Of a stretch of 64,000 bases of DNA, positions 8,895-19,527 are shown in pieces. The DNA comes from Pseudomonas hygromyciniae (lineage in GTDB: Bacteria; Pseudomonadota; Gammaproteobacteria; Pseudomonadales; Pseudomonadaceae), in contig NZ_CP070506.1 of the NCBI RefSeq assembly GCF_016925675.1, forward strand, positions 56,001-120,000, in the 5' to 3' direction. The notes under the pieces were generated by a model. The model was not told where the DNA came from and ran no database searches. It saw only the letters and a program-made list of their open reading frames with translations. Both the position numbers and the translations under genes were made by a program. Within the stretch, counting starts at the first letter, position 1. The number at the start of each line of letters is the position of its first letter.

Positions 8895-9974
8895 ATGGCC
8901 AAACCTGGATTTCGCCTCGCGCTGTTTGCCACCCTGCTGGCGCTGATTGTCGTGCTGCTCGGCGCCTATACCCGCCTGACCCATGCCGGCCTCGGTTGCC
9001 CGGACTGGCCGGGTTGCTACGGCTTTATCAGCGTGCCTAAAAGCGAGGCCCAGTTGGCCCATGCCGAGCTGCATTTCCCGGATACGCCGGTGGAGGCCGA
9101 CAAAGGTTGGAACGAGATGATCCACCGCTACGCCGCGGGCACCCTGGGGCTGCTGATCACGTTGCTGGCCGCTCGCGCCTGGACCCATCGCCGGCATCCG
9201 GGGCAACCCTTGAAGCTGCCGCTGTTCCTGCTGGCGGTGGTCTTCGCCCAGGCCGCCTTTGGTATGTGGACGGTGACCCTCAAGCTCTGGCCGCAGGTGG
9301 TCACCGGGCATTTGCTCGGCGGGTTTGCGACGTTGAGCCTGCTGTTTTTGCTGACCTTGCGTTTGTCCGGGGTGTTGCCGGCGCTGATCGTGCCCAGGCG
9401 CTTGCAGTACTGGGCCACGGCGGGCCTGGTGTTGGTGATCGGGCAGGTGGCGCTGGGTGGTTGGGTCAGCTCCAACTATGCGGCGGTGGCCTGTATCGAC
9501 TTGCCGACGTGCCATGGGGAGTGGTGGCCGGCGGCGGACTTTGCCAATGGCTTTCACCTGACCCAGCATATCGGCCCCAACTATCTGGGCGGGCAACTGG
9601 ACAGTGACGCGCGCACGGCGATTCACCTGACCCATCGCATGGGCGCGCTGGCGGTTACCGTGGTGCTGCTGGGGCTGGCCTGGCAGCTCAAGGCGGTGGG
9701 CATGACGCGCCTCGCCGGGTTGCTGCTGGTGGCGCTCGCCGTGCAGATCGGCCTGGGCCTGAGCAATGTGTACTTTCATTTGCCGCTGCCGGTGGCGGTC
9801 GCCCATAACGCCGGCGGTGCAGCGCTGTTGCTGACCCTGGTGCTGGTCAATTACCACGCCCGTACCAGCCTGGTGCGGGTTCGCCATCAAGTGCCGTTCG
9901 GTTGGCGCTTCAGCCCGCGTAAACACGTTTCGGGCCTGATCACCCTTAAAGGAGAGATGCCATGGCGACCTTGA
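8895..9974 (+). CDS. ctaA: Heme A synthase (COX15/CtaA)
   Basis: 359 residues with about eight membrane helices. The N-terminal segment [21 protein letters not shown] and the [12 protein letters not shown] motif are diagnostic of COX15/CtaA, which oxidises heme O to heme A; the second half repeats the layout ([20 protein letters not shown]). The conserved histidines of both halves are visible. AAGGG precedes the ATG. The end overlaps ctaB by 13 bases, suggesting coupled translation. Confidence 0.94.
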   Translation: MAKPGFRLALFATLLALIVVLLGAYTRLTHAGLGCPDWPGCYGFISVPKSEAQLAHAELHFPDTPVEADKGWNEMIHRYAAGTLGLLITLLAARAWTHRRHPGQPLKLPLFLLAVVFAQAAFGMWTVTLKLWPQVVTGHLLGGFATLSLLFLLTLRLSGVLPALIVPRRLQYWATAGLVLVIGQVALGGWVSSNYAAVACIDLPTCHGEWWPAADFANGFHLTQHIGPNYLGGQLDSDARTAIHLTHRMGALAVTVVLLGLAWQLKAVGMTRLAGLLLVALAVQIGLGLSNVYFHLPLPVAVAHNAGGAALLLTLVLVNYHARTSLVRVRHQVPFGWRFSPRKHVSGLITLKGEMPWRP

Positions 9975-10861
9975 TTGGCGAGCGTCCCGGCCAGGCTATC
10001 TGGCGCGACTACCTGGAGCTGACCAAGCCCAAGGTGGTGGTGCTGATGCTGATCACCTCGCTGGTGGGCATGTTTCTCGCCACCCGCGCCGGGGTGCCGT
10101 GGGCCGTACTGATCTTCGGCAATCTGGGGATTGCCCTGTGCGCTGGCGGCGCAGCGGCGGTGAACCATGTGGTGGACCGGCGTATTGATGCGCTGATGGC
10201 GCGTACTCACAAGCGCCCGCTGGCCGAAGGCCGGGTGTCCCCGGTCGCCGCGCTGACATTTGCCCTGGCGCTGGCGGTGGCCGGGCTGGGCTTGTTGCTG
10301 GCGTTTACCAACCCATTGGCGGCCTGGCTGACATTGGCCTCGTTGTTGGGCTATGCGGTGATCTACACCGGCTTTCTCAAGCGCGCGACGCCGCAGAATA
10401 TCGTGATCGGCGGCCTGGCCGGTGCGGCGCCGCCGTTGCTTGGTTGGGTGGCGGTCACCGGCCATGTGAGCGCCGAGCCACTGCTGCTGGTGCTGATCAT
10501 CTTCGCCTGGACCCCGCCACACTTCTGGGCCCTGGCCATTCATCGCAAGGAGGAATACGCCAAGGCCGATATCCCGATGCTGCCGGTGACCCACGGCGAG
10601 CACTACACCAAGGTGCATATCCTGCTCTATACCTTCGCGCTGCTGGCGGTGAGCCTGATGCCCTATGTGATCCACATGAGCGGGCTGTTGTACCTGGGCT
10701 GTGCGCTGGTTCTGGGCGCACGCTTTCTGCAATGGGCCTGTGTGCTGTACCGTGGCAGTCGGCCGCACGCGGCGATCAATACCTTCAAGTACTCTATCTG
10801 GTACCTGTTCCTGCTATTTATCGCCCTGCTCGTAGACCACTACTTATTGTTGAACCTATGA
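9962..10861 (+). CDS. ctaB: Heme O synthase (protoheme IX farnesyltransferase)
   Basis: 299 residues, a polytopic UbiA-family prenyltransferase. The first Asp-rich motif is in [20 protein letters not shown] and the second region is in the [12 protein letters not shown] segment. It farnesylates protoheme IX to heme O, the substrate of CtaA. AAAGGAGAG precedes the ATG. The start overlaps ctaA and the stop overlaps the sco start (ATGA at 10858-10861). Also called cyoE; ctaB is preferred here because the neighbours are aa3-type oxidase genes. Confidence 0.95.
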   Translation: MATLIGERPGQAIWRDYLELTKPKVVVLMLITSLVGMFLATRAGVPWAVLIFGNLGIALCAGGAAAVNHVVDRRIDALMARTHKRPLAEGRVSPVAALTFALALAVAGLGLLLAFTNPLAAWLTLASLLGYAVIYTGFLKRATPQNIVIGGLAGAAPPLLGWVAVTGHVSAEPLLLVLIIFAWTPPHFWALAIHRKEEYAKADIPMLPVTHGEHYTKVHILLYTFALLAVSLMPYVIHMSGLLYLGCALVLGARFLQWACVLYRGSRPHAAINTFKYSIWYLFLLFIALLVDHYLLLNL

Positions 10862-11493
10862 CTCGAACTCAAAAAACTGTCTTTATCCTGGTGGCCATCG
10901 TGGCGTTGGTCATGGGCCTGACCGTCAATAAAGTTTTGTCCGGCAAGGGCCAGGGCGACCCAACGGCGTTGATCGACGCGGGCATTATCCTGCTGCCGCA
11001 AAGCCGCCAACTGCCGCCTGTGACCATGACCAACCAGGACGGTCAGCCAGTGCTGGTCAATAAGTTGAAGGGCAAGTGGAGCGTGCTGTTCTTCGGCTAC
11101 ACCTTCTGCCCGGACATCTGCCCGACCACCCTCGCCCAACTGCGCCAGATCAAGAGCGAGCTGCCCAAGGACGTGGTGGATAAGTTGCAGGTGATCCTGG
11201 TCAGCGTTGACCCCCATCGCGATACCCCGACCCAGCTCAAGCAATACTTGGGCTACTTCGATCCGCAATTTGCAGGGCTTACCGGGGCGAATGTGGAGGA
11301 TGTGCAGAAGGTGTCGAATGCCGTGAGCATTCCGTTCATCCCGGCTGATACCAGCAAGCCGAACTACACGGTCGACCACAGCGGCAACCTGGCCTTGATT
11401 GGCCCGGATGGTACACAGCGTGGGTTTATCCGTGCGCCGTTGAACAACCAGAAGCTGGTGGCGCAGTTGCCGGGGTTGTTGCAGCGTAACTAG
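10858..11493 (+). CDS. SCO1/SenC copper chaperone
   Basis: 211 residues from the ATG that overlaps the ctaB stop. An N-terminal membrane anchor (about 7-25) precedes a periplasmic thioredoxin fold with the copper-binding C84-P-D-I-C88 pair and H174 in VDHSGN. SCO proteins load or reduce the CuA site of subunit II. It ends the cox cluster; a REPIN follows. The same position is held by senC (PA0114) in P. aeruginosa (recalled). Confidence 0.95.
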   Translation: MTRTQKTVFILVAIVALVMGLTVNKVLSGKGQGDPTALIDAGIILLPQSRQLPPVTMTNQDGQPVLVNKLKGKWSVLFFGYTFCPDICPTTLAQLRQIKSELPKDVVDKLQVILVSVDPHRDTPTQLKQYLGYFDPQFAGLTGANVEDVQKVSNAVSIPFIPADTSKPNYTVDHSGNLALIGPDGTQRGFIRAPLNNQKLVAQLPGLLQRN

Positions 11494-11528
11494 TTCTGGA
11501 GCAAATCCAGCCGACAACCCAGATCAAC

Positions 11529-11617
11529 TGTGGGAGCTGGCTTGCCTGCGATAGCGTCAGGTCGGCCAGCCTTTTGGTCGCTGATCCACCGCTATCGCAG
11601 GCAAGCCAGCTCCCACA
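11529..11617. repeat. REP doublet (REPIN), GCAGGC class
   Basis: Arms TGTGGGAGCTGGCTTGCCTG and complement around a segment with TGATCCACCGC. It lies between the convergent sco and metQ genes. Confidence 0.9.
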
Positions 11618-11650
11618 TTCGATCTCCAGTGTTTTGGAGATAGTGCTCGA

Positions 11651-12424
11651 TCAGAACGCCGGCAGAATCGCGCCTTTGTACTTCTCGTTGATGAATGCCT
11701 TCACTTCTGGGGTGTGCAGGGCTTTGACCAGCTTCTGCACAGCGTCCGAATCCTTGTTGTCCTCGCGGGTCACCAGGATGTTGACGTAAGGCGAGTCGTT
11801 GCCTTCAATCGCCAGGGCATCCTTGGAAGGGTCCAGCTTGGCTTCCAGGGCGTAGTTGGTGTTGATCAGCGCCAGGTCGACTTGGGTCAGCACACGCGGC
11901 AGGGTGGCGGCCTCCAGTTCGCGGAACTTCAGGCCTTTTTCGTTGGCGGTGATGTCCTTGATGGTCGACAGGATATCGGTCGGGTTCTTCAAGGTGATCA
12001 GGCCCTTGTTGGCCAGCAGCAACAGCGCGCGGCCGCCGTTGGTGGCGTCGTTGGGGATGACCACGTTGGCACCGTTCGGCAGGTCGGCCAGGGTCTTGTA
12101 CTTGCTGGAGTATGCGCCCAGCGGCTCCAGGTGCACGCCGGCCACGCTCACAAGGTGAGTGCCCTTGGCCTTGTTGAACTCATCCAGGTACGGCTGGTGT
12201 TGGAAGAAGTTGGCGTCCAGGCGCTTCTCGGCCACTTGTACGTTCGGCTGCACGTAGTCGGTGAACACCTTGACCTTCAAGTCCACGCCTTGCGCGGCCA
12301 GGGCCGGCTTCACGAACTCAAGGATCTCAGCGTGGGGCACCGGCGTGGCGGCGACCGTCAGGGTCTCGGCGGCATGGGCGGAAAACGCGGCAACCGCGGC
12401 GAAAGCAACCAGTAGTTTTTTCAT
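11651..12424 (-). CDS. metQ: Methionine ABC transporter substrate-binding protein
   Basis: 257 residues from the ATG at 12424 (AAGGAG upstream on the minus strand). NlpA/MetQ family: TVAATPVPHAEIL after the signal peptide, then the typical DYVQPN and DANFFQHQPYLD segments. The signal peptide ends AHA-A and has no lipobox cysteine, so unlike E. coli MetQ it looks soluble in the periplasm. It binds D/L-methionine for the MetNI importer. Last gene of the metN-metI-metQ operon, 49 bases after metI. Confidence 0.92.
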   Translation of the reverse strand: MKKLLVAFAAVAAFSAHAAETLTVAATPVPHAEILEFVKPALAAQGVDLKVKVFTDYVQPNVQVAEKRLDANFFQHQPYLDEFNKAKGTHLVSVAGVHLEPLGAYSSKYKTLADLPNGANVVIPNDATNGGRALLLLANKGLITLKNPTDILSTIKDITANEKGLKFRELEAATLPRVLTQVDLALINTNYALEAKLDPSKDALAIEGNDSPYVNILVTREDNKDSDAVQKLVKALHTPEVKAFINEKYKGAILPAF

Positions 12425-12473
12425 CCAACAAGCTCCTTGTTCGGGCATCTGCCGGCGGGGCCGGCAATGGCCG

Positions 12474-13148
12474 TTATTTTCGAGAGTAGTGTGTCACCAG
12501 CTTATCGCCGATGGTTTGCAGAATCTGTACCAGCACAATCAACATCACCACGGTGACGACCATCACGTCATCCTGGAAACGCTGGTATCCATAACGGATC
12601 GCCAGGTCGCCCAGGCCGCCGGCACCCACCACACCGGCCATGGCGGTGTAGCCCACCAGGGCAATGGCGGTCACGGTGATTGCCGCAATGATGCCGGGCT
12701 TTGCCTCCGGCAGCAGCGCCTTGGTGATGATCTGCCGGGTGGTCGCGCCCATGGCCTGGGTCGCCTCGATGATGCCGCGATCGACCTCGCGCAGGGCGGT
12801 TTCCACCAGCCGGGCGAAGAACGTCGAGGCGCCTACCACCAGCGGCGGAATCGCACCGGCCACACCAAGCGACGTGCCCGTGAGGAACACCGTGGTCGGG
12901 ATCATCACAATCAGCAGAATGATAAACGGCAAGGAACGGATGGCGTTGACCACGAAGGCCAGGGCGGCATAGGTGGTCTTCTGCTCCAGCAATTGCCGTG
13001 GGCTGAACAGAAACAGCAGGATGCCCAGCGGCAGGCCCACCAGTACGGTGAAAAACAGCGAAGTGCTGAGCATCAGCATGGTGTCGCTGGTGGCCACCCA
13101 GATATCAGCCCAGTCGACGTTGTCGAAATAATGCAGTAACACGTCCAT
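12474..13148 (-). CDS. metI: Methionine ABC transporter permease
   Basis: 224 residues with five predicted membrane helices. The EAA loop lies in EATQAMGATTRQIITKALLPEAKPGI, the contact site for the ATPase. The start ATG shares a base with the metN stop (TAATG at 13146-13150), so the two are translationally coupled. Confidence 0.94.
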   Translation of the reverse strand: MDVLLHYFDNVDWADIWVATSDTMLMLSTSLFFTVLVGLPLGILLFLFSPRQLLEQKTTYAALAFVVNAIRSLPFIILLIVMIPTTVFLTGTSLGVAGAIPPLVVGASTFFARLVETALREVDRGIIEATQAMGATTRQIITKALLPEAKPGIIAAITVTAIALVGYTAMAGVVGAGGLGDLAIRYGYQRFQDDVMVVTVVMLIVLVQILQTIGDKLVTHYSRK

Positions 13149-14155
13149 TAACGCAGGACCTCCATGTGCACATCGGCTGCGGTGAAGCGCGCGAACGCCG
13201 CTTCCATGTCACCGCCGGTGATGGCCAGGGTCAGTTGCCCGTAAGGGGTATCTTTGATGTGGTCGATGCGACCGGCAAGGATGCTGTAGTCCACACCCGT
13301 TTCGCGGGCGACGGTACCCAGCAGTGGCGCGTAGGTCGCTTCGCCCTGGAACGTCAGGCGCACGATGCGGCCCGGCACATGGGCGAACACATCGCGCTGC
13401 TCGCCTTCATCGACCTGCTCGGCTTCCTGCACAAAGCGCTTGGTGGTCGGGTGCGTGGGGTGCAGGAACACCTGGGCGACCGGACCTTGCTCGACAATCA
13501 CGCCGGCATCCATTACTGCGACCTGGTCGCAGACACGGCGGATCACGTCCATTTCATGGGTGATCAGCACGATGGTCAGGTTCAGCTCGCGGTTGATCTC
13601 GGCCAGCAGTTGCAGGACCGAGGCAGTGGTCTGCGGGTCAAGGGCGCTGGTGGCTTCATCGCACAGCAGGATCTTTGGCTTGGTGGCCAGGGCGCGGGCG
13701 ATGCCGACGCGCTGCTTCTGGCCGCCGGACAACTGCGCCGGGTACTTCTTGGCATGGTCGGACAGGCCAACCCGGTCCAGCAGTTCCGCCACGCGCGCAT
13801 CAATCTCGCGGCGCGACAGTTCGCCCGCCAGGGTCAGCGGCAGCGCCACGTTATCGGCGACGGTCTTGGAGGCCAGCAGGTTGAAGTGCTGGAAGATCAT
13901 CCCGACCTGTTGCCGGAAACGACGCAGGCCGTTGGCATCCAGGGCGGTGACTTCTTCGCCGTCGACGTTGATCTGGCCGCCCGAAGGCTCTTCCAGGCGA
14001 TTGATCAGGCGCAGCAGGGTACTTTTTCCCGCGCCGGAATGGCCAATCAGGCCAAACACCTGGCCGTTCTCGACGCGCAGGCTGGTGGGATGCAGTGCGG
14101 GGATTTCCTTGCCGGCGACCCGGTAGGTTTTATGGACGTTATGAAACTCGATCAC
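13148..14155 (-). CDS. metN: Methionine ABC transporter ATP-binding protein
   Basis: 335 residues. Walker A GHSGAGKS at 38-45, signature LSGGQKQR, Walker [12 protein letters not shown], and a C-terminal NIL domain (about 260-335) that in E. coli MetN binds methionine and trans-inhibits transport. First gene of the operon and divergent from katE across about 265 bases. I see no SAM riboswitch in the leader. Confidence 0.95.
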   Translation of the reverse strand: MIEFHNVHKTYRVAGKEIPALHPTSLRVENGQVFGLIGHSGAGKSTLLRLINRLEEPSGGQINVDGEEVTALDANGLRRFRQQVGMIFQHFNLLASKTVADNVALPLTLAGELSRREIDARVAELLDRVGLSDHAKKYPAQLSGGQKQRVGIARALATKPKILLCDEATSALDPQTTASVLQLLAEINRELNLTIVLITHEMDVIRRVCDQVAVMDAGVIVEQGPVAQVFLHPTHPTTKRFVQEAEQVDEGEQRDVFAHVPGRIVRLTFQGEATYAPLLGTVARETGVDYSILAGRIDHIKDTPYGQLTLAITGGDMEAAFARFTAADVHMEVLR

Positions 14156-14321
14156 GTAGCGAACCTTGTGGGGCGCATTGAAAAGGGATCAGCGGTTAGC
14201 CGGGCGCGCATTTTAGCCTGTCCATCTAGTGTTTCTTAGCATTTATTTCGTATTCAACCAGCGATTTGGCAATAACGCGATCAAAGGTCATAAAAAAGGA
14301 ACGGTAAAAAATCCCGTCAGT

Positions 14322-14330
14322 CACTACTTA
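14322..14330 (+). promoter_or_regulatory. Candidate RpoS-type -10 element of katE
   Basis: CACTACTTA matches seven of nine positions of the CTATACTTA extended -10 consensus, 91 bases upstream of the katE start. KatE catalases are commonly sigma-S dependent. A hairpin CCCGGG-N7-CCCGGG at 14344-14362 followed by GTTTT lies in the leader. Confidence 0.4.
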
Positions 14331-14420
14331 AGCAACTCGATTTCCCGGGTGCCGTGCCCGGGGTTTTGCTCAAACGAGCCAGGGACCGCTCTGGCCTATG
14401 CAAACGAGGAGTTTTGTCTG

Positions 14421-16562
14421 ATGAGTACCAAGAAACCCGCCATGGCGCCCAAGAGCGAGCTTGCTGGCACCGATACCCTGGACCGTGGCAACACCAATGC
14501 CAAGCTGCAAAGCCTGGAAAAATCCCGCTCCGATGCCACGGGCCAGGCGCTGCGTACCAATCAGGGGGTGAAAATCTCCGATAACCAGAACACCCTGAAA
14601 GCCGGTGCTCGCGGGCCTTCGCTGCTGGAAGATTTCATCATGCGTGAAAAGATCACGCACTTTGACCATGAGCGTATTCCGGAGCGCATCGTGCACGCCC
14701 GCGGCACTGGCGCCCATGGCTACTTCCAGACTTATGAAAACCATTCGGCGCTGACCAAGGCGGGTTTTTTGCGTGACCCTGGCCATAAAACCCCGGTGTT
14801 CACGCGTTTTTCCACGGTGCAGGGCCCGCGTGGCTCGGGCGATACGGTACGTGACGTGCGCGGTTTTGCCGTGAAGTTCTTCACCGACGAAGGCAACTTC
14901 GACTTGGTGGGCAACAACATGCCGGTATTTTTCATCCAGGACGCGATCAAGTTTCCTGACTTCGTACATGCGGTAAAACCTGAGCCGCACAACGAAATTC
15001 CTACCGGCGGCTCGGCCCACGACACGTTCTGGGATTTTGTCTCGCTGCAGCCGGAATCGGCGCACATGGTCATTTGGGCGATGTCCGACCGCGCCATTCC
15101 TAAAAGCCTGCGCAGCATGCAGGGTTTTGGCGTGCATACGTTCCGCCTGGTCAATGCCGAGGGTCAATCCAACTTCGTCAAATTCCACTGGCGGCCGACG
15201 GCGGGTACCTGCTCCCTGGTGTGGGATGAGGCGCAGAAGCTGGCCGGTAAAGATACCGATTTCCATCGTCGAGACCTGTGGGACGCCATCGAGATGGGCG
15301 ATTACCCGGAGTGGGAACTGGGGGTGCAGATTATCCCCGAGGATAAGGAGCATGCCTTCGACTTCGATATCCTCGACCCGACCAAGCTGATTCCCGAAGA
15401 ATTGGTGCCCATCACCCCGCTGGGCAAGATGGTGCTCAATCGCAATCCGGATAACTTCTTTGCGGAAGTCGAGCAGGTCGCCTTCTGCCCAGGCCATATC
15501 GTGCCGGGTATCGACTTCTCCAATGACCCGCTGCTGCAAGGTCGATTGTTTTCCTACACCGATACGCAGATCAGCCGTCTAGGTGGGCCCAACTTTCACC
15601 AGTTGCCGATCAACCAACCAGTAACGCCACTGCATAACAACCAGCGCGATGCCATGCACCGCAGCACCATCGACAAAGGCCGTGCAGCTTATGAGCCGAA
15701 CTCCATTGACGGCGGCTGGCCGAAAGAAACGCCACCGGCGGCGCAGGACGGCGGTTTCGAGTCTTACCCAGAGCGCATCGACGCGCACAAAATCCGCGAG
15801 CGCAGTGAGTCATTCGGCGATCACTTTTCCCAGGCGCGCCTGTTTTTCAACAGCATGAGCAAGCACGAGCAGGAGCACATCATCGCGGCCTACAGCTTTG
15901 AGCTGGGCAAGGTCGAGCGTGAGTTTATCCGGGCGCGCCAGGTCAACGAGATCCTGGCCAACATCGATCTGGAGCTGGCCAAGCGCGTGGCGCAGAACCT
16001 GGGCCTGCCGGTGCCGAAAAAAGGCACCGTGCCAGTGCGCAAGACCGCGCCAGAGCGCTCGCCGGCCTTGAGCCAGGCCAACCTGCTGCCAGGGGGGATC
16101 AAGACGCGCAAGGTGGCGATCCTGGCGGCCAATGGTGTTGATGGTGCAGCCATCGCGGCGTTGAAAAAGGCGCTGGCCGCAGAAGGTGCCCATGCCAAAT
16201 TGCTTGGGCCGACCTCGGCGCCGGTAACCACGGCCGATGGCAAGAGCCTGGCGGTGGATGCCTCGATGGAAGGCTTGCCGTCAGTGGCGTTCGACGCGGT
16301 GTTTGTGCCGGGTGGGGCGAAGTCGATCCAGGCATTGAGCGGCGATGGCGTGGCGTTGCATTACCTGCTGGAGGCCTACAAGCATTTGAAGGCGATTGCG
16401 TTGGCTGGTGAGGCCAAGCAGTTGCTGGAGGTGTTGAAGCTGGAGGCGGATGCGGGGTTGATTGTTGGCGGGGATGCCAAGGCGTTGAAGGCGTTTATTG
16501 CGGCGATTGCCCAACATCGGGTTTGGGAGCGCGAGCCTCGGGCCAAGGCGGTTCCAGCTTAA
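14421..16562 (+). CDS. katE: Large-subunit monofunctional catalase HPII
   Basis: 713 residues from the ATG at 14421 (ACGAGGA upstream); an in-frame extension from 14229 reads through the leader and is rejected. Clade 2 large catalase: catalytic H92 in [11 protein letters not shown]165 in VGNNMPVFF, the proximal heme Tyr in RLFSYTDTQ, and a C-terminal flavodoxin/DJ-1-like domain (about 565-713) that includes [12 protein letters not shown]. It splits H2O2 to water and O2. Length is a little below E. coli KatE because of a shorter N-terminus. Confidence 0.95.
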   Translation: MSTKKPAMAPKSELAGTDTLDRGNTNAKLQSLEKSRSDATGQALRTNQGVKISDNQNTLKAGARGPSLLEDFIMREKITHFDHERIPERIVHARGTGAHGYFQTYENHSALTKAGFLRDPGHKTPVFTRFSTVQGPRGSGDTVRDVRGFAVKFFTDEGNFDLVGNNMPVFFIQDAIKFPDFVHAVKPEPHNEIPTGGSAHDTFWDFVSLQPESAHMVIWAMSDRAIPKSLRSMQGFGVHTFRLVNAEGQSNFVKFHWRPTAGTCSLVWDEAQKLAGKDTDFHRRDLWDAIEMGDYPEWELGVQIIPEDKEHAFDFDILDPTKLIPEELVPITPLGKMVLNRNPDNFFAEVEQVAFCPGHIVPGIDFSNDPLLQGRLFSYTDTQISRLGGPNFHQLPINQPVTPLHNNQRDAMHRSTIDKGRAAYEPNSIDGGWPKETPPAAQDGGFESYPERIDAHKIRERSESFGDHFSQARLFFNSMSKHEQEHIIAAYSFELGKVEREFIRARQVNEILANIDLELAKRVAQNLGLPVPKKGTVPVRKTAPERSPALSQANLLPGGIKTRKVAILAANGVDGAAIAALKKALAAEGAHAKLLGPTSAPVTTADGKSLAVDASMEGLPSVAFDAVFVPGGAKSIQALSGDGVALHYLLEAYKHLKAIALAGEAKQLLEVLKLEADAGLIVGGDAKALKAFIAAIAQHRVWEREPRAKAVPA

Positions 16563-16587
16563 GTTTTTGGTTGTTTGATAGGGCGCC

Positions 16588-16652
16588 ATCGCGGGCAAGC
16601 CCGCTCCCACATTTGAAATGTATTCCAATGTGGGAGCGGGCTTGCCCGCGAT
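16588..16652. repeat. Short REP doublet, GCGGGC class
   Basis: Arms ATCGCGGGCAAGCCCGCTCC and complement with only about 17 bases between them. This is the shortest doublet in the window, between the convergent katE and the 16658-17377 gene. Confidence 0.9.
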
Positions 16653-16657
16653 TGGGG

Positions 16658-17377
16658 TTAGTGCGCTTTACGCGGAATCAACACAACCTGCGCCGGAATA
16701 TGCTTGAGGATCTGCCGGTGAATCTTCAGGTCGTACCCTGAATCAATCCGCTTCACTCGTTTGCTCAGCAATGTGTTCAGCCACGGATAATCCTCGGTGC
16801 GCGGCACCTGGATGCTCACATCACACTGGTAATTCACCACGTCGGTGGCGATGGCATCCAGTTGATGGCGCAATTGCTGGATATCCGTGAGGTTCAGCGC
16901 AACCGTGGTGCTTTCGGCGGTTGGATCGATCACCTTGGCCGGTGGCTTGGCTTCGGCGGCTTTGAGAGCGGCTTCGGCTTTATCCAGCTCGGCTTTGCGT
17001 GCGTGAGCAATGGCGCTGTTGACCCCGCCAGTCAGCGCCGGAGCCTTGGGCATCAAGGAACGGGCACGGCTCAAGGCAGTGGCGGCGGCGTTGACATCCC
17101 CTTTTTGCAGGACGATCTGGCTGCGCTGCAGATAGGCTTCAGCCAGTTGGCGTTGATAAGGCTCCAGCGCCGGGTCGTCGGGCGACTGGGCCTGCAGGGC
17201 GGCGAGTTGGTCTTCGGCGGTGGCCAGCTCGCTGCTGGCCAGGTTTTGTTCCAGCTGTGCAATGGCCGCAGCGCGCGCGTCCGGAACCTTGGGGGCGACG
17301 GGCGGGGTGCTTTGGCAGGCGCCCAGCAGCAGGGAAAATGCGGCAAGGAGCAGATAACGGGAGGTGAACGGCTTCAT
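16658..17377 (-). CDS. Lipoprotein with TPR-like helical repeats
   Basis: 239 residues. Lipobox LLGAC with Cys21 marks a lipoprotein. The middle (about 35-150) is helical and Ala/Leu-rich, resembling tetratricopeptide repeats (AEAYLQRSQIVLQKGDVNAAATALSRARSLMP). The C-terminal third is a conserved domain of unknown function with one Cys in VNYQCDVSIQVPR. It lies just downstream of znuB on the same strand, as PA5502 does in P. aeruginosa (recalled). A role in envelope zinc homeostasis is conceivable but unsupported. Confidence 0.85.
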   Translation of the reverse strand: MKPFTSRYLLLAAFSLLLGACQSTPPVAPKVPDARAAAIAQLEQNLASSELATAEDQLAALQAQSPDDPALEPYQRQLAEAYLQRSQIVLQKGDVNAAATALSRARSLMPKAPALTGGVNSAIAHARKAELDKAEAALKAAEAKPPAKVIDPTAESTTVALNLTDIQQLRHQLDAIATDVVNYQCDVSIQVPRTEDYPWLNTLLSKRVKRIDSGYDLKIHRQILKHIPAQVVLIPRKAH

Positions 17378-17414
17378 TCCTGCGACTCTCTAATTGCGCA
17401 AAAAGCGAGCAAGT

Positions 17415-18203
17415 CTACACCCCTCGACGGGGCAGGACAAAACTCAGCAGAAACAGTGCGGCGGCCGTGACTACAATCGACGGCCCGGCCGGGGTGTCCT
17501 TGAACCAGGACAGCGCCAGGCCACCACACACGGCAAGCATCCCCAGCAGACTGGCGCCGACCGCCATCTGTTCCGGCGAACGTGCATGACGCTGGGCGGC
17601 GGCGGCGGGGATGATCAACAGCGACGTGATCAACAATACGCCGACAATCTTCATTGCGACAGCAATCACCACGGCGATCAGCAACATCAGGGTCATGCGC
17701 AGCGCCGGCACGGGCAACCCTTCGACGGTGGCCAACTGTTCGTGGACGGTAATTGCCAGCAGCGGTCGCCACAGGGCCACCAGCAGGATCAATACCGCCG
17801 CGCTGCCGCCGAGAATCCAGGCCAGGTCCGTGGGGCTGATCGCCAGCAGGTCGCCGAACAGGTAGGCCATGAGGTCGATACGCACTTCATGCATAAAGCT
17901 CAGGACCACCAGGCCCAGGGACAGGGTGCTGGGTGCGAGGATCCCCAGCAGCGTGTCCGAAGCCAGGGGCTGGCGCTGTTGCAGGGTCACCAGCAGCACG
18001 GCGAGCAGCAGGCAGCCAACGGTCACGGCGATGGTCGGGCTGACGTCCAGCAAAAAGCCCAGGGCTACGCCGAGCAGGGCCGCGTGGGACAAGGTGTCGC
18101 CAAAATAGGCCATGCGCCGCCAGACCACGAACGAACCCAGCGGGCCCGCCACCAGCGCCAAAGCCAAGCCTGCAAGCAGGGCGTAGAGCAGAAAATCAGC
18201 CAT
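17415..18203 (-). CDS. znuB: Zinc ABC transporter permease
   Basis: 262 residues from the ATG at 18203 ([13 protein letters not shown]); the longer frame upstream is antisense-like sequence inside znuC. ABC-3 family permease with seven to eight helices and the motif [15 protein letters not shown] near residue 45. Its start overlaps the znuC end by 8 bases. It forms the membrane pore of the high-affinity Zn(II) importer. Confidence 0.94.
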   Translation of the reverse strand: MADFLLYALLAGLALALVAGPLGSFVVWRRMAYFGDTLSHAALLGVALGFLLDVSPTIAVTVGCLLLAVLLVTLQQRQPLASDTLLGILAPSTLSLGLVVLSFMHEVRIDLMAYLFGDLLAISPTDLAWILGGSAAVLILLVALWRPLLAITVHEQLATVEGLPVPALRMTLMLLIAVVIAVAMKIVGVLLITSLLIIPAAAAQRHARSPEQMAVGASLLGMLAVCGGLALSWFKDTPAGPSIVVTAAALFLLSFVLPRRGV

Positions 18204-18978
18204 GCTTGCAGCTATCTCCGTGGACGTGGGTATGGGGGGCCGGATCGGCAACCACGGCGCCATGCAGGTCATGGGCGTGGTCGTGATGGTGGTGGTAGAT
18301 CGCCAGGCTCTGGGCATTCTTGCCGAACAGCTCGACGAAAGCCGGGTCGCCGCTGACCTGCTCCGGATGACCGGAGCAGCAGACGTGGCGGTTGAGGCAT
18401 ACCACCTGATCGGTGGTGCTCATTACCAGGTGCAGGTCGTGGGAGACCATCAGCACGCCGCAGCCGTGACGGTCGCGCAGGCGGGTAATCAGGCTGTAGA
18501 GCTCGGCTTGGCCGGCGACGTCGACGCCCTGTACCGGCTCATCGAGCACCAGCAGTTCGGGTTCGCGCAACAGGGCACGGGCCAGCAGGACGCGCTGCAT
18601 TTCGCCACCGGAGATGCTTTGTACCGGGCTGTCGATGACCTGCTCGGCCCCGACTTCCTTGAGCGCAGCCAGGGCGCGGGTGCGGTCCACGCCGGGCACC
18701 AGGCGCAAAAAGCGCAGCACCGAAAGCGGCAAGGTCGGATCGACATGCAGTTTCTGCGGCATATAGCCGATGCGCAGCTTGGGCTTGCGCCAGACACTGC
18801 CGCTGTCGGGCTTGAGCAGGCCCAATACCGCACGCACCAGGGTGGTCTTGCCGGCGCCGTTGGGGCCGATCAGGGTAACGATTTGCCCCGGTTCGACGCT
18901 CAGGTGAATGTTGTCCAGCACGTTCTGGCCGGCGAACGTGACGCCGACCTGCTCCAGGCGGATTAGCGCAGTGCTCAT
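18196..18978 (-). CDS. znuC: Zinc ABC transporter ATPase
   Basis: 260 residues from the ATG at 18978, which shares its A with the zur stop (TGATG); a TTG one codon upstream is an alternative. Walker A GPNGAGKT, signature ISGGEMQR, Walker [13 protein letters not shown]. The C-terminus is His-rich ([10 protein letters not shown] and [12 protein letters not shown]), typical of ZnuC and possibly a metal sensor or buffer. Confidence 0.95.
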   Translation of the reverse strand: MSTALIRLEQVGVTFAGQNVLDNIHLSVEPGQIVTLIGPNGAGKTTLVRAVLGLLKPDSGSVWRKPKLRIGYMPQKLHVDPTLPLSVLRFLRLVPGVDRTRALAALKEVGAEQVIDSPVQSISGGEMQRVLLARALLREPELLVLDEPVQGVDVAGQAELYSLITRLRDRHGCGVLMVSHDLHLVMSTTDQVVCLNRHVCCSGHPEQVSGDPAFVELFGKNAQSLAIYHHHHDHAHDLHGAVVADPAPHTHVHGDSCKHG

Positions 18979-19460
18979 CAAGCCCCCTGGCAGCCCGAAC
19001 AGATGCCTACCACTTCGACGGTCTGCCCTTCGACTCGGAAGCCCACATCGCCGGCACTCTTGATGATCGCGTCGCTGATGCTTTTTTGTTCAAGCTCGAT
19101 GGCGGCGTGGCATTCGCGGCAGATCAGGAACTGGCCCTGGTGCGCGTGTTCCGGGTGGTTGCAGCCGACAAAGGCGTTCAACGAGGCGATGCGGTGCACC
19201 AGACCATTTTCCAGCAAGAAGTCCAGCGCACGGTATACCGTTGGCGGCGCGGCGCGGCGGCCGTCCTGCTCGCTGAGTACGCCGAGAATGTCGTAGGCAC
19301 CCAGGGGTTTGTGGCTCTGCCACACCAGTTCCAGCACCCGCCGGCGCAGGGCGGTCAGGCGCAGGCCTTGGCGTGCGCACAGGGCGTCGGCCTCTGACAG
19401 TGCGTTGTGGACGCAGTGAGAGTGGTCGTGGGGACGGCTGGCAAGCGGTGTTTTAGGCAT
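18978..19460 (-). CDS. zur: Zinc uptake regulator
   Basis: 160 residues, Fur superfamily. N-terminal His-rich HDHSHCVHN, winged helix (about 30-90: [13 protein letters not shown], then [19 protein letters not shown]), and two CxxC motifs, CREC and the terminal CSGC, for the structural zinc. With zinc it represses znu genes. First gene of zur-znuC-znuB, so the repressor heads its own target operon; divergent from znuA across 67 bases. Confidence 0.95.
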   Translation of the reverse strand: MPKTPLASRPHDHSHCVHNALSEADALCARQGLRLTALRRRVLELVWQSHKPLGAYDILGVLSEQDGRRAAPPTVYRALDFLLENGLVHRIASLNAFVGCNHPEHAHQGQFLICRECHAAIELEQKSISDAIIKSAGDVGFRVEGQTVEVVGICSGCQGA

Positions 19461-19487
19461 GAGCGGCGACAGATATTTGTGAGAGAC

Positions 19488-19500
19488 GTTATTATGTTAC
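19488..19500. promoter_or_regulatory. Candidate Zur operator in the zur/znuA divergent region
   Basis: GTTATTATGTTAC fits the gamma-proteobacterial Zur core GTTATANTATAAC at 10 of 12 defined positions and lies midway in the 67-base gap, where it could control both directions. Confidence 0.5.
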
Positions 19501-19527
19501 CCGTTCCTGTCGCCTTGAGTGCTCATC

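Noticed and set aside
14156..14420. SAM or other methionine riboswitch before metN
   Set aside because: No matching conserved helices or kink-turn on the minus strand.
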